This document shows positions 43,340 to 54,798 of a DNA stretch of 64,000 bases, one piece after another. Positions within the stretch are counted from its first letter, which is position 1. Each line of letters opens with the position of its first letter. A program made the translations under genes and the position numbers. Source of the DNA: Effrenium voratum (taxonomy: Eukaryota > Sar > Dinophyceae > Suessiales > Symbiodiniaceae); assembly GCA_963377175.1 (NCBI GenBank), contig CAUJNA010003297.1:155736-219735 (forward strand). Direction: 5' to 3'. Below the pieces are notes generated by a model. That model saw only the letters and a program-made list of their open reading frames with translations. It did not search any database and was not told the origin of the DNA.

Positions 43340-44740
43340 GCATCAGGCCCCAGCAGCCAAATCTGCTCGTCGCTGAAGTGCCTCATTCCAACAGTCATAG
43401 CCTTCCAAACACAAACCCAGCCACCCACATGCAACACCATCAGACTTTTGCTGCAAACAAGACTCCTTCGACAGCTAATGCCCTCTTGCGGTGCAAGCTC
43501 TGAGCACTGGAAGCTGTTTCCCGCCTAGAGCTCGGACCCTGCCCCAAGGCCCAATTTGGAAGGTCTGACACCACTGGACTGCTTGACATGCCGTGACAAG
43601 ACCTGAGCAAAAGTGTCAGGAACACCAGGCAGTCACTTTAGAACTCTTCTCATCGGTTGAGAGAACAAACGGGTGGTCCCGCTGCACCTGCGGGCACTTC
43701 TCTTGACACCGACATCTTAGAGCACGGTCAATCCTGTATTAAGACAATTCGGGCAAGAACTTCAAGCTTCCCTTTGTCAACTCCTTCACAGGTTTCCGAA
43801 GACTTGGCCTGATCAAGACCCGCCCATTTGCTTGTTGCAATGCTGAGCCAGACACCCCGAGCAGCTCCCGGCTACTGCTGTTCCTGGCAAGCAGCGCTCA
43901 AGGCCGCGCGTGCGGCTCTCGAGAACAACCGAGCAATCTGATCGAGCGAAGTCCGGCACAGCCTTTGCCAAAGGCAGTGCCCAGAGTGTCAGGCACCGAC
44001 AAAACAAACGCCAGCAACGACGCGACAAACAGGCCAGGCAAACATCACAGATCAGGCTTCGATTATGTGCGGCATAGCCCAACGCGGTGCAAAGCTGACA
44101 TCTTGCGCTCCGACTTTGTTTGTGCTAGTGCAGGTAAAATTGGATCGACAATCTGAAAAGAAGCTTTGAAAGGAACAGACCATTCACTTCGATGTATTGC
44201 CATGGAATGAGGCAACACATCTGTGTTGCAGGTAAATCAGTCTTGAGTCAGATGCGAGTGGCCCGGAATGAGCATGGTAGGCTGATGATTTCAAGCCCAC
44301 TCAACCCATCTCGCAGTCAGCCTGTGCTGCAAACGATTGCAGTGTCGACTTTATTTCATGGGGTTTTACATTTCTATTCAAGCGGGGAAACAACGTAGCG
44401 ATTCCGGAAGGGCGTGCAAAACAAATACACTTCCAAGTTGAGCAACGTTTCCTTGCTTCAGCGGAAAAATAATTACAGAAACACAAAACAGAACGAAACA
44501 CCTCAGGATCAGCGGGTTCCGCTCAAAGCACATTGGCCATGCTCATCTAAGAAGCGGTCATTCGCCACACAAGGAATTTGGCTGTCTAATTAACATCCTT
44601 GCGCAGGGCCTGATGGCCATGAGCCTGAAATAGGTGCGATGTCACGAATAGCGCACGACCAAGCACAGGTTGGCATTCTAGACAGATCTCGCCTGGCGGT
44701 TTCGCGATCCACATTCCTTTTTCGGCAGACAATGCAAGGC
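43340..44740. other. weak coding signals only
   Basis: Minus frames near 43440-43560 (SAQSLHRKRALAVEGVLF) and 43813-44050 (LAKAVPDFARSDCSVVLESR) might be exons, but competing frames are equally open. No repeat or RNA gene is seen. Confidence 0.3.
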
Positions 44741-44745
44741 GTCCC

Positions 44746-46200
44746 TTACAGGAGCGCAATACGGTTTGTAACCTGTGTCAACTGTGAGCTGTTACCGCCA
44801 TGAAGGCCATGGCCCCACGTCACCACGGAGCCATCTGCGCACATGGCGGCAAAAGCACCCTCGTTTGCCTGAATCTGCTGCACGTTTCTCAGCTCATCTC
44901 GCACGCTGTCACTGCGACCGCCATAAGTTGCATTTCCCCAAGTGCAAACAGAGCCATCTTCAAGGAGGGCTGCAAAGGCAAGCTGAGTGGACTGAACACA
45001 TCTAACGTTCCTAAGCTGGTCTCTCACTGACATAAATTCACCGCCATATAGGGGATGACCCCAGGAAACTACAGTGCCATCTTCCAGGATAGCAGCAAAG
45101 GCGTGTCGAGACGACTGAATCTGCTTCACATTCCTGAGCTGTTCTTGAACCTCTCGACTGTCACCACCATGGTGTACGGAGCCCCAAGTTATTACACTGC
45201 CATCTGCTCGAATGGAAGCAAAGGCAGACTCATTGGCCTGAATCTGCTGAACATCTTTCAACTGGTCTTGCACCTGGCTGCAATTGCCGCCGCTTGCGTG
45301 ACTCCCCCAAGCCACCACACTTCCGTCTGCCCTTATAGCGGCGAACGCACGCTGCGTTGACTGAATCTGCTGGATCTGAACAAGTTGATCTTGCACGTTT
45401 GTGCTGTCACCGCCATTGCCATCATGGCCCCAGGTAATGACACTGCCATCCGCTCGAATGGCAGCAAATGCCCAATCATTTGCCTGAATCTGCCGAACAT
45501 CTTTCAACTGTCGTTGTACGTATAATGAGGGGTTGCCACCGCTTGTTGCATTCCCCCAGGTAATCACACTGCCATCTGATCGAATAGCAGCAAAAGCTTC
45601 CCGAGTTGACTGAACCTGCTGTACATTGCTCAGCAGGCCTTGCACTTGGGAGCAATCGCCACTCAACCGCGAGCCCCAACTCAACACTGATCCATCTGTC
45701 AGGATGGCTGCAAACGCACTCTCATTAGCCTGGATTTCTTTGACATCCTTCAGCTGCCTGCAAACCTGCCTGCTGTCACCCCCGCTTGTCGCATCTCCCC
45801 AAGTGACCACACAACCATCTGCCAAAAGCCCTGCAAAAGCACGGTGGGTGGATTGAATCTGTTGGACCTGGCCCTGCATCTGCTCTTGCTCGACCTGCAT
45901 CTGACCACCACACTCTGGGTTCCCCCAAGCCACCACACCGGTGCCTGTGTAAAGAGCAAATGCTGCCGATGATGCGGCGAGCCCGGCATCTTGGATGATC
46001 GCAACAACTGCATCTCCATTTTGCAACCCAGCATCAGCCAAAGACAACAATGGCTCCAAAACTTGATCCCTTGCAGCAAGCCGCAAAAAGCCTCGTCTGA
46101 AGTGCTGCTGCGCTGCAGCCTTCAAATCCTTGACAAGGGCTGTGGACAACAGCGTCACAGAAGTGCCAGCGCCACTTGGCATCGACACGTCAATTTGCAT
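44746..46200 (-). CDS. ubiquitin-like/RCC1-repeat protein, intronless
   Basis: A complete 484-residue single-exon gene. The frame extends upstream to a TTG, but the first ATG is at 46200. Residues 1-70 look ubiquitin-like, with a VKDLK core and a C-terminal LQNGDAVVAI turn, but no di-glycine end. From about 85 to the C-terminus come ten repeats of about 41 residues, each with DGSVVTWG followed by GG, the RCC1 blade signature. RCC1 propellers bind chromatin, GTPases or membranes. HERC-type ubiquitin ligases carry such repeats, but no HECT domain is present here. Similar UBL-RCC1 proteins are frequent in Symbiodiniaceae. Lack of introns in an intron-rich region suggests retroposition. The exact partner is unknown. 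Confidence 0.85.
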   Translation of the reverse strand: MQIDVSMPSGAGTSVTLLSTALVKDLKAAAQQHFRRGFLRLAARDQVLEPLLSLADAGLQNGDAVVAIIQDAGLAASSAAFALYTGTGVVAWGNPECGGQMQVEQEQMQGQVQQIQSTHRAFAGLLADGCVVTWGDATSGGDSRQVCRQLKDVKEIQANESAFAAILTDGSVLSWGSRLSGDCSQVQGLLSNVQQVQSTREAFAAIRSDGSVITWGNATSGGNPSLYVQRQLKDVRQIQANDWAFAAIRADGSVITWGHDGNGGDSTNVQDQLVQIQQIQSTQRAFAAIRADGSVVAWGSHASGGNCSQVQDQLKDVQQIQANESAFASIRADGSVITWGSVHHGGDSREVQEQLRNVKQIQSSRHAFAAILEDGTVVSWGHPLYGGEFMSVRDQLRNVRCVQSTQLAFAALLEDGSVCTWGNATYGGRSDSVRDELRNVQQIQANEGAFAAMCADGSVVTWGHGLHGGNSSQLTQVTNRIALL

Positions 46201-46300
46201 TGCAAAAACCAAGACTCGGCCATTCAACGGAGCAAGCTCTTTTGTTTCCCAGAGCAGTGCTCGTACTCATGACGTATCTGAGTTTTGAATGAAGTTCTCT

Positions 46301-46320
46301 CAACTTGGATGCCAAATTAA
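46301..46320 (-). other. weak spliced-leader-like match upstream of the RCC1-type gene
   Basis: The minus strand reads TTAATTTGGCATCCAAG about 100 bases before the ATG. It shares TTTGGC and CAAG with the leader core. The match is too short to be significant alone. Confidence 0.2.
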
Positions 46321-46889
46321 TAGTTACTTGATGTCTAGGTTGTTTGTAACTCGACAAATGATTGCAAGTTGCCAAGAGATGAGATATCTGTCTTCGTGAC
46401 GGCAGCAATCGCATCGGCCTCTGGCCACATTTCTCTGGCATCCCTCGAGTGTGGCACTTTACACCAAAGCTCCTGGACATGATAGTCATGCCCAACCCGG
46501 AAGACTCGCAACGTTCAAAGGTCTATGCACACCCTTCCTTGCATGGGCATGGGTCCCTGCATCGACCCATCTATCTCAGTTCACCCAGTGAACAGTGCGA
46601 TGCCAAAGCCCCCCCCCCAATTGGTGGAACAAATTGCTAGTTTCGCATTGGTTTCGAATTGGCCCACTCCCGTTTTTTTCTAGTTTAACACTAGGGACTT
46701 TGCGGGTTGGGAAACGAGCAGGCTTATTAAGTGGTGTCAGCTAAGATTATTGGGGAGAAGCGATTGTCCGCATCATTTGGGCTTTGATGACACATGATGA
46801 TCAAATACAAGGCACTGGTAAGGCCTTCCAGTCAGCTCTGAAAGATTCCAAGTGCCTGAAGGAGATCACAATTGGTGCGAGCAACTCAC

Positions 46890-46965
46890 GCATCTCAGTC
46901 TTAGCGCACTTCCTGACTTCCTCAGCCTCATGCTTTGCTGCCTCAGTGGACATTTTGACTCGCGT
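46890..46965 (-). CDS. exon with consensus GT donor, coiled coil
   Basis: The frame reads KMSTEAAKHEAEEVRKCAKT then EM and ends at GAGATGC|GTGAGT. Another minus frame (VNELREIRHSRESK) is open just upstream, so the acceptor is uncertain. It is a charged helix likely to form a coiled coil. It sits between the RCC1-type gene and the gene ending at 47425. Confidence 0.45.
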
Positions 46966-47424
46966 GAATGGCGGATTTCCCGCAGTTCATTGACCTGCGA
47001 CTCAGACAAAGGCCTGCAGCAGCCGAACTACAGGCATATGCATGTCAGGCTGAAATTCGATTGAACAAGCCATTGCCTCCTGACTCGCGACAAAGAATCG
47101 AATTCTCCAATCGTTCTAGCTGCAAAATGGTCAGGCAATGTCAGGCAAGTAGTGGCTGTCCTCGAACAAAAACGTAATTTACAAATTTATGATGCCCACA
47201 AAGCCATTCATCAAAACGAGTCATCCCGAACAATAATTAAATTCTAACACTATCATCCCAGGGGAATCCATGAACACGTTGGTTATGCTACGCCAGTTGT
47301 CTCGATGGCGAATCATTCAAGTGCACTTTAAACGAATTATGGATGGAGCCTTCCTTTTCCCCTTTGCATGCATGCATGATCGGCGTCCATGTTGACCACG
47401 CCACCTTGATGTTGCCAAGCTTCA

Positions 47425-47502
47425 CTAATCGAAAGCAACACCCGCCTCCCCGTCCAGCACCTTGACAGCCTCAGGCAGGCGACGCATCCAATTGTTAAGC
47501 CT
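47425..47502 (-). CDS. terminal exon of coiled-coil gene
   Basis: The block starts after CTCACCAG and reads RLNNWMRRLPEAVKVLDGEA then GVAFD and TAG, exactly 26 codons. It joins exon 47668-47727 in phase 0. Confidence 0.6.
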   Translation of the reverse strand, partial: RLNNWMRRLPEAVKVLDGEAGVAFD

Positions 47503-47667
47503 CTGGTGAGAAGAACTTTGTATATCCTGAAACTGTCTTCCTGGAACGCGGAGCTGCATCTGGAGGACACGCACGACGTTGACTAGTTTTGCTCAGCAAA
47601 GGAGGGGGGCATTCTCAAAGCTGCCTTTGCAAGGAAGCAGTAAGCCTGATAGGAACAAAGTCACCAC

Positions 47668-47727
47668 CTCTGAGGGAGTTGCGTTTCGCAGCTGCTCGAT
47701 CTCCTCTTTGCGCCTGGCAATGGCCGC
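47668..47727 (-). CDS. internal exon of coiled-coil gene
   Basis: Exactly 20 codons between GCTTGCCAG|GCGGCC and TCAGAG|GTGGTG, reading AAIARRKEEIEQLRNATPSE. Phase 0 at both ends matches the exons on either side. Confidence 0.65.
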
Positions 47728-48130
47728 CTGGCAAGCAGGTCTGTCACAAGCATATTCAAGATGTGACTGAACAAGACGATGCCAACATGGTCAAAAAAGA
47801 AGCGGTGTACTGGAATTGGATTTTGGATCGGTGCTGATTGTTTGTTGCTTTGTAGTAAGAATTGCCAGACCTCCCCATGCGACTCAGGACAAAAGGCTGA
47901 GCGCTTCAGAAGCAAGCAGTTTATGGAGCAACTTTGCATAGACTCATTTCGTACGGAGAGGTCTTTGTATGTACGACTGAGCCTCTCAACTGAACCTCAG
48001 GCACTTGGGAAAAGAAACCCCTTTCAGAACGTACCTGGTGAATGTCGCATGGGTTTGTCTATGGCTACTTTGCTTTTGGGCCTTGAAATACCAACCAAAA
48101 GGAGATTCCACGAAAACACAACGCATACAC

Positions 48131-48229
48131 CTCCCGTTGCGAGTGTCGCTTCGGCTTTCGGCGCTCCCGAGTTGCTTCCTCCTTGGAGGACACCTTTGGG
48201 CCGCAGTCAGTGGCCAGCGCGCCCTCCGC
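48131..48229 (-). CDS. internal exon of coiled-coil gene
   Basis: Exactly 33 codons between GTCCCCAG|GCGGAG and CGGGAG|GTGTAT. It reads AEGALATDCGPKVSSKEEAT then RERRKPKRHSQRE, a basic stretch that could bind nucleic acid or serve as a nuclear signal. It joins the 20-codon exon in phase 0. Confidence 0.65.
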
Positions 48230-48284
48230 CTGGGGACCGCTTCACTGAGATAAGAACTCAAGACAATGGAAGGGAGGATATGGG

Positions 48285-48370
48285 AGAATTTTGCCCGACG
48301 CGGGAAAACCAACACATTCATAAGCTCGGGGTGCTGCAAAATAATTTCTTGAACATCATATTTGGATATT
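48285..48370 (-). CDS. possible upstream exon of coiled-coil gene
   Basis: The block follows GTTTCCTAG|AATATC and reads ISKYDVQEIILQHPELMN before a GTGTTG that could be a donor in phase 0. The frame stays open further, so the boundary is open to question. Confidence 0.4.
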
Positions 48371-48631
48371 CTAGGAAACGGACCGCCAGCCCCTTGCAAG
48401 GTGGCTGTCGGTAGGGAAATCAGCGAGGAAAGTCAGGGCACTACAAGTGTATGATTGTTTCGACTCATACATTCATCGTTGGCAAATTGTAAGAACTTGC
48501 CGGGCTCTGGGCTGTAGCCCACCAATGCTTCTACATCTTGCAGCACTGCAGTATCTCACCTACAAGAGCCTTCACATGCCAGGAAAGCACCACGGCGCTG
48601 CCTCCTTGAACATAGATCTACTCCTTAAAAC

Positions 48632-48733
48632 CAGCAGCGCAATCAGCACTCCGTGAACATTGTCTGGGAAGCATGTCAAGTTCCGAAGGATACGGAAATC
48701 TTGGCAAACAGTCAACAACTGCTGCAATAAAGG
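48632..48733 (-). CDS. exon, helical segment
   Basis: Exactly 34 codons between ATGTTTCAG|CCTTTA and GCTGCTG|GTTTTA. It reads PLLQQLLTVCQDFRILRNLT then CFPDNVHGVLIALL. Phase 0 at both ends. It may be upstream in the same gene as 47425-48229. No family is recognised. Confidence 0.55.
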
Positions 48734-48799
48734 CTGAAACATGTCATGGATTCGCACTCAGCAAACAAATGCTTACACCGGGACAAGATGGTCCGTAGA

Positions 48800-51040
48800 G
48801 ACCCACGCACGCACACACAAATTCATCTGCTGACAAGGTCAAACAATGTTTCAAACCCGTCCAAGCGGCCTTGGAGACAATTGATAGCTTGATGTTTCCA
48901 CATCCCCATGGTCGATGACTTCGCAAGGCTAGGGTAGTGCAAAAGGTGATGCTGATTCTGCCGTCTTGTTCAAAACACCGTGTTAATACAAACACAAGCC
49001 ATACCCAAACTCAAGGACATGCCTCATTCCCAGCTTTGTCGGACATCCGACTGCATGGACCACTATGCTATGCGGACTCCGAATTCCATGTACAAAAGAA
49101 ACGTCGGACTATGCCTTGCTAGCAAGGAGGGCGTTCTCCTTGGCTGTCACCACGTCCTGGCTGCTAAATTAGCTTAGGCAAAGCCTCTTGCAGCCCCCCT
49201 CAAGCGCGACAAGTTCAGAAGACGACTGCACCGTTTTGAGTCATAAGCATCTATACACAACTCTGATCACCTTGGCCCCAGACGGCAGCCAGCTGAGCCA
49301 TCTCATCCTTGCGCCTGCCGAAAGTCTGTCTCAAAGCCACTCATGGATGACTAATTTCGTGAATAGGTCAAGCGCCCAGCACTCGGGACCCTCAAGTCGT
49401 AGGTAAACCCATTGTAGCCGGCTGTAACTGAACCCTTGCACTTTGGTGGAACTTGCATTCTTGTTACAGCATGCGTCATCCTGGCCATTCACTCCCAAAG
49501 CCACGGCTTCAACCTGGGCACTGCCATCATCGCCTCCAGGGTACAACATCCTGACCTATCCCATCTCAATTAGTCAAACGGAGACATCATGAGGATCCAC
49601 CAAGTATATGCTCCATCTGGCCACCCAAATAAGACAACATCTTCCAAGCAAACCGAAATCTTGGGGGCGTCAGCCAAGCTGGAGTGAATCACATCGGCGG
49701 AAGGGTTCCGGGGGTGCATGCCCATGCCTCAGCTTGTCGTTCTTTCTTGGATTTGACAATGCCTTGACGTCGCAGACGTCGCTCACTTGATATCAAGTTG
49801 AAGGTCTGCTGTTAAATGATATCGACTAACAACCAATGTTGTTCGATTTAGTGAGCGAAACACACATCTTCCTGAAGGCATTTTGCAGAACGGCTTTCAC
49901 GTCCGGCCACCAACCTCGCCTATTGAGATCCGCTTTGGCCTGGAAAAGGTTGCCTTCCTGCACTGTGAGGGTGCTTTCCACGTCGGCCTGTCAGTGTGGT
50001 GTCTTTGGGGCGTCTGGGATGAAGTGGACGGCCCCGTGTAATTTCAAGAGATTTCACTCAGAGACAAACAAACACCGCACACTTCTGACAATACAAGGAA
50101 TAGAAGGTGCTGTCACAAGAGCTTGGACAAAATGCCAGTGATTGGCAGTATTTGCGCTGCCAACACAAAGGAGCCTCCGGCGTATACCCCATGAACCATC
50201 GAAAACCAAGCCACGAATTCCTTCAAAGGCATCTCGAATGCAGTTTGTGAGACCAAATCACCTCAATAATTATCTTGAGCGGCTATAAACGACAATGCAC
50301 AACGCAAAATGCTCTATGGTCCGTCCTTCTGCGATTGCGTCACGTTCTTGAACTCAATGATGTACTTCGCCAAATACTGCGAAGAAGGATCGGGAAATAC
50401 AATAAACACAACTCTTGTTGTCGAATACATGCTCTGCAATAGTCTGCTGTGCGCATAATATGATTACAAGCACGTGCCGATATATGTGTATTATATATAT
50501 ATATATACATACATATATATATATATATCTACACATACTGCGCAGTGCAGCATGAGCAAACATGCCTATGCACACAAGCTCCGATCCAAGCCTGCAAGTA
50601 TCACAAGCACACAATCTGCTTGCAATGAGGGGCCCTGAGCAGCCATTCGCGCGGTTGGCGGATAACTGCTAAGCCTTAGTGGGTTAGCCAGTGACATGCC
50701 CAGCAACCCTGGCCACACAAGCGCAGCCAAACCACGTTTAAGGATCATTGAAAGAAGATGTTTGCTGATCATGTGAGGGCAGAACACTTTCTTGTCACAC
50801 TTTCCAAACGGGTTTGCGCAGGCGACTAGACTCTTGCGAGGTTTGAATATGGGAATCGACATGTAACATTAATCATATTCGAGATTGGGATGCTAGCAAG
50901 TGGTTGGTTGATATGCAACAACAACAAATTATTGAGCAAACTGGTGTATGTAAAACATGTAGATGTATATATATATATATGTATATTGTATATATTATGT
51001 ATAGTGCAGACTGAATGACAACGGAACCCTTAATTCCTCG
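48800..51040. other. few supportable features
   Basis: Weak exon-like frames occur near 48830-48930, 49340-49480 and 50640-50800 on minus, none with clear splice pairs. AT dinucleotide tracts lie at about 50489-50530 and 50965-51001. Confidence 0.35.
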
Positions 51041-51046
51041 CAGGTG

Positions 51047-51170
51047 TTAGTCCTCGTCCAGTTCATCAATGCCAGCGCCAGCACGTCGCAGGGCCGCATT
51101 GGCTTCAGCGCAATTGCCAGACTGGCAGGCGCCAATGACGCGCGAGAAATGCGCACTATAAACTGCTAGG
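51047..51170 (-). CDS. terminal exon, acidic C-terminus
   Basis: The block follows a GCGTCTTCAG acceptor and reads SRVIGACQSGNCAEANAALR then RAGAGIDELDED and a stop at 51047. It probably ends the gene with exons at 52.6-53.5 kb. No family is recognised. Confidence 0.55.
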
Positions 51171-52610
51171 CTGAAGACGCATATGTTGAAAGGCTGGCTG
51201 GAGCAAGCGACATCCAACATAAACAGCTCTAGCAACAGAAAAGGGATGAGATTGATGATGAGACTGTCACACATGCATTGTGACAAATTTGACCTCGAAG
51301 AGGTTGGATCCGCAAAAGTCTCATCATGTGTGCCCTTCACTTCCTGGCTGTGCGACTTGTTTGAAACGCCGTAGCTTCACGTCGTGAATGTCCCACGAGG
51401 GCGGGTGAGTGTGGCGCAAGAACAGTCCGCACAAACATCATGCCATACGCTCCTGTTCAAGGCGTGCCGTGTGACGCAAAGTACAAACAACAACCTGGTA
51501 GTGTTTGACATGGTGGCGATTTCAACCGTGGAAATCAAATACATCCCGTGCACATGTCAGCAATCCCCTGTCCAGGGGCAACCTAACAGGCCAGGTGGTC
51601 ATCATTGTCCTTAAGGCCGCAATGAGCAGCAAGCACCTGCGGCTGGAAATTCATCGACTGGCGCACAAGCTGGGAAAAAGCTGGCATTAATAGGGATGAT
51701 TTAGAGCTCTGCTTATTTGCCTGACCTTCAACCCCAGCGCACCTGCATCAAAATTGGTTTAAGGCACGCCACACTCGTATTCGAGATTCTGTGGTTCGTG
51801 GTCAGTGGTTGTTGCTTTCACTGCTGCAGTAATTACTCATCTCGCAAACCAAGCCTGGGATGACAGCTGTCAGTTCACGGCAGTTCTAAAACAAACGCCT
51901 CGCGGCTTTTTGCGATGACATCCTTGCTGGATTCGTGGTTTTTCGCCTGGCACCACGGGCGGACTGAACTCGAAACCTGTGCTGCCATTTTACGCATGAC
52001 AAACCAGCCAGGGGATTGTGCATGCTTTCTACAACGTAAACCCAATACTCGGGCCAACTGGAACATCCTCAGTATCTGTACTTCGTAGGCTTAAGTTACC
52101 TTGACACCTCTGTCCCGAGCACAGGACACATCAATCCTGCATCGAGGCCCTGTGACAGTCTGGGCAAGCGTCCTGGATTTGTGTAATCAGCAGTAGATGT
52201 TGCAGCCCAGTGGCACGTATGGGTCTGTTTGCTTTAAGGCACCCTTTTCAGGCTGGCTCACAGGAAAACCAAACGCAAAACCTCCATTGTGGGGGTCCCC
52301 CTCCTGACACATACCCGCATGCTGAGAAGATTGCATTGCTGCAACTTTGCAAAGGCATCGCGGCCAGGACCTTGATCCAACATATACCCATCGGCCCGCA
52401 AGAGTCGGCTCTCAGATTATGACTGTGGGCTGGCCTTTGTGTCATCTGTGCTGAATGCAGCAAGATGTTTCCTCCAAATATATTAATGATAGCTTCAGCC
52501 ATTAGATTCTTGACTGTTCTTCAGCCTTCTCCAATCTCTGATTGCGAAGGGCGTGCAAGGCATATCCTGGGCTGATTCACGACTAGATGTTCATCAGGAC
52601 TTCAGTCATT

Positions 52611-52746
52611 TCAGTTGTTTGCAAGTGCAATGCCGGCTCGATCAAACTGTGCCTCCTCCGTTATGCGCGCCACCTCTGCATCCAGCTCGGCTTTGCCCGA
52701 GGTCTTCGCCCTTGGCACGTATGCGCTGGCCGGTTGAAGCATCAAC
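52611..52746 (-). CDS. exon, unknown protein
   Basis: The frame reads QPASAYVPRAKTSGKAELDA, then EVARITEEAQFDRAGIALAN and a stop at 52611. A donor before the stop is possible. Helical, coding-like composition. Confidence 0.5.
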
Positions 52747-52959
52747 GAGCTGGCAACAAAAACAACCGCAGGAAAGGTACGGAATCTACTACACTAGCCC
52801 AATCACAGTGTTTCTCAGCCAGCAGGTTCTTCAGATCTTGATTATATGTCGCCCAACCAGCAGGACTCTGACACATCACATCTATCCCGGTAGGAAGCCA
52901 CACTTTCAAATCGGGACCACACTCCTTGCTCCTGGTTTTGCACAACAGGCAACCGCTGC

Positions 52960-53050
52960 GTTTTGAAGCCAACAGCTCGAAGTGACCGAATGCCAAGTGC
53001 CACGGCTGCTGCAGGCGATCCACTTCCACCTCCATAAACTTCACGTGAGC
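52960..53050 (-). CDS. exon with GC donor, unknown protein
   Basis: The block follows TTTGAGAG|GCTCAC and reads AHVKFMEVEVDRLQQPWHLA then FGHFELLASK. A GC donor (CAAAAC|GCAGCG) is inferred, and the frame continues open beyond it to 52742. Confidence 0.45.
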
Positions 53051-53219
53051 CTCTCAAAGTTTCTGGAATTGCAGTGTCCAGGTGTAGGGTATCCGGAATC
53101 CTTGAAATCACGACTCAAAACACGCCATCACCTTGAAATCACCACACAAGAAACGCCATCACCAAATCACGTGAATGGACTGCAACGCCGTACATCCAAA
53201 GCCGGAGTTCAGCCCTAAC

Positions 53220-53300
53220 CTGCAGGTCCAGCACAGCGTTTTCAGCCCAGCGCTTGGATTGCTCCACATCCTGGCCGATCCAAGTTGCGACTAACCCTGA
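53220..53300 (-). CDS. exon, unknown protein
   Basis: The frame reads ATWIGQDVEQSKRWAENAVL then DLQ and ends at a CTGCAG|GTTAGG donor. The upstream boundary is unclear. The block at 53310-53470 is coding in another frame with almost no gap. Confidence 0.45.
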
Positions 53301-53309
53301 ACCCTACAC

Positions 53310-53470
53310 GAACTGATGCGAATTGAAGGAGTGGCGGCCAGAACCAACTGCTTAGTTCCGCGAGATGAAACGTAGCCATCCAAAGCGACAGCCTCCTGCG
53401 CCGACTTCAATTTCTTGAAGCTTTCCTTTGCTTTCTGCTGCTGCTCGGCCTTGGCACAGGGAGTAACGCA
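53310..53470 (-). CDS. exon, charged helix
   Basis: The frame reads AKAEQQQKAKESFKKLKSAQ, then EAVALDGYVSSRGTKQLVLA. It lies directly upstream of 53220-53300 but out of frame with it. Either a short intron or an indel separates them. Confidence 0.45.
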
Positions 53471-53485
53471 GCTAGGCCCTGGGGG

Positions 53486-53676
53486 TTAGACTAGCGTGAT
53501 GTGCTTCCCTTCGGCAGTTGCGCTTTTTACCAGAAGCTTCCTGGCCAGCTGATTCCGGTTTGCGAGACTGTCAACCGCAAACGAGCACCGTGCCATGTAT
53601 TGAGTTGAATTCGGCAGGTTGGGAGCCACATTCTCGCAGGGCCCGACTGGGCCGTTGACTGCTTCAGTGAATGTCG
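53486..53676 (-). CDS. terminal exon, unknown protein
   Basis: The block follows GGGTCGGCAG and reads ATFTEAVNGPVGPCENVAPN, then CSFAVDSLANRNQLARKLLV and KSATAEGKHITLV, to a stop at 53486. The frame is also open upstream to 53770. No family is recognised. Confidence 0.5.
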
Positions 53677-53849
53677 CTGCCGACCCGCCAGTTCCACAAA
53701 CAAAGCAAAAGTGCGCACGAGTGCTCATCATGGTGCTATGACAAGGATTTCCAGCCGCGAGCAGAAGCACTTCAAAAGATTTCCTGCCCAGCTTGGAGAC
53801 GATGCTCAGCTGGGAAAGGTAGACAGAATGGTCAAATGGAAACGACCAC

Positions 53850-53968
53850 TTGGAAAGTTGACATGGGCTCCATGTTGCTACTACAATCAGGAATCAGATC
53901 CTCTGCGGGAAGTGGCCATCCCCAGGAAGACAGATTAGCAGCTGAAATGCCACCAGCCATAGCTTCGC
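53850..53968 (-). CDS. exon, unknown protein
   Basis: The block lies between CAAGACAG|GCGAAG and TTCCAA|GTGGTC. It reads EAMAGGISAANLSSWGWPLP then AEDLIPDCSSNMEPMSTFQ. It is downstream of the kinase gene's terminal exon, so probably a separate gene. Confidence 0.55.
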
Positions 53969-54798
53969 CTGTCTTGTTCTTTGAAAGCCTAGTGTGGATG
54001 CCATATGGGGGTGCTTGGTCTTCTCATGCCCCGGCTGTGCTGGCAAGGCGCTACAAAAAAGAGCGCCTAAGGAAGCCTCCAATGGGCTGAAGCGGGGACC
54101 AGGTTTGGATTGAAAATCCATTGATCCAAATTGATGATGAAACCTGTGCCGCCCACATAGACGTACAAACACGCTTGAAAATCTGACACTCACGGACCGG
54201 GCCCTGAGCAACAGGGTATTCAAGCACCAGTGGATACCAACGGATGTTTTGGCGCCTCTGTCTGCATACGAGTCATCAGTGGCTGAAGGTTCTCCCACTG
54301 GGCTTGTCCAGGCCACTTCTGCAGAAACTTGCAAACAAGCTAGCGACCTGCGCTGCCCAAGGTTACCGGAGGAGTGCCAAATTGATCAAGGTCTGTAGCG
54401 AAAAGCATTATTGCCAGCAACGGCTCACCAGTTGAACGATGCAGCAACTTTTGCGCTCCACCGCTTGAGGGGAATCACGTTCATCATGCCTCAGTCATGG
54501 CCATACGGACAAGCATCATTCGGATGTCCTACGTAGTTCTATCAGGTGTTTTCGTGACCAGGCAAAAAGAAGTGCGTTTAAGCCCAAAGCTGGCTGTCAT
54601 ACCTCGCTCTCATAACTCTGCTCAGTGCCCCTCACGCTGGGGACCCGTTTTTTCCAACCCCACACCTGCTTTTGGACCTCTAGTTACCTCTTGGTGTATG
54701 GCCCTTCAAAGAAGGTTGGGCGTCGCCACAAAACCAGGTCCCTCTCATTTAGTCTGCATGGCCCGTGGGTCGCGCGCCTGTGATCATTGGCGCAATGT

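Noticed and set aside
53280..53320. Telomere-like AACCCTGAACCCTAC
   Set aside because: Only two degenerate units, inside a coding neighbourhood. Not a telomere tract.
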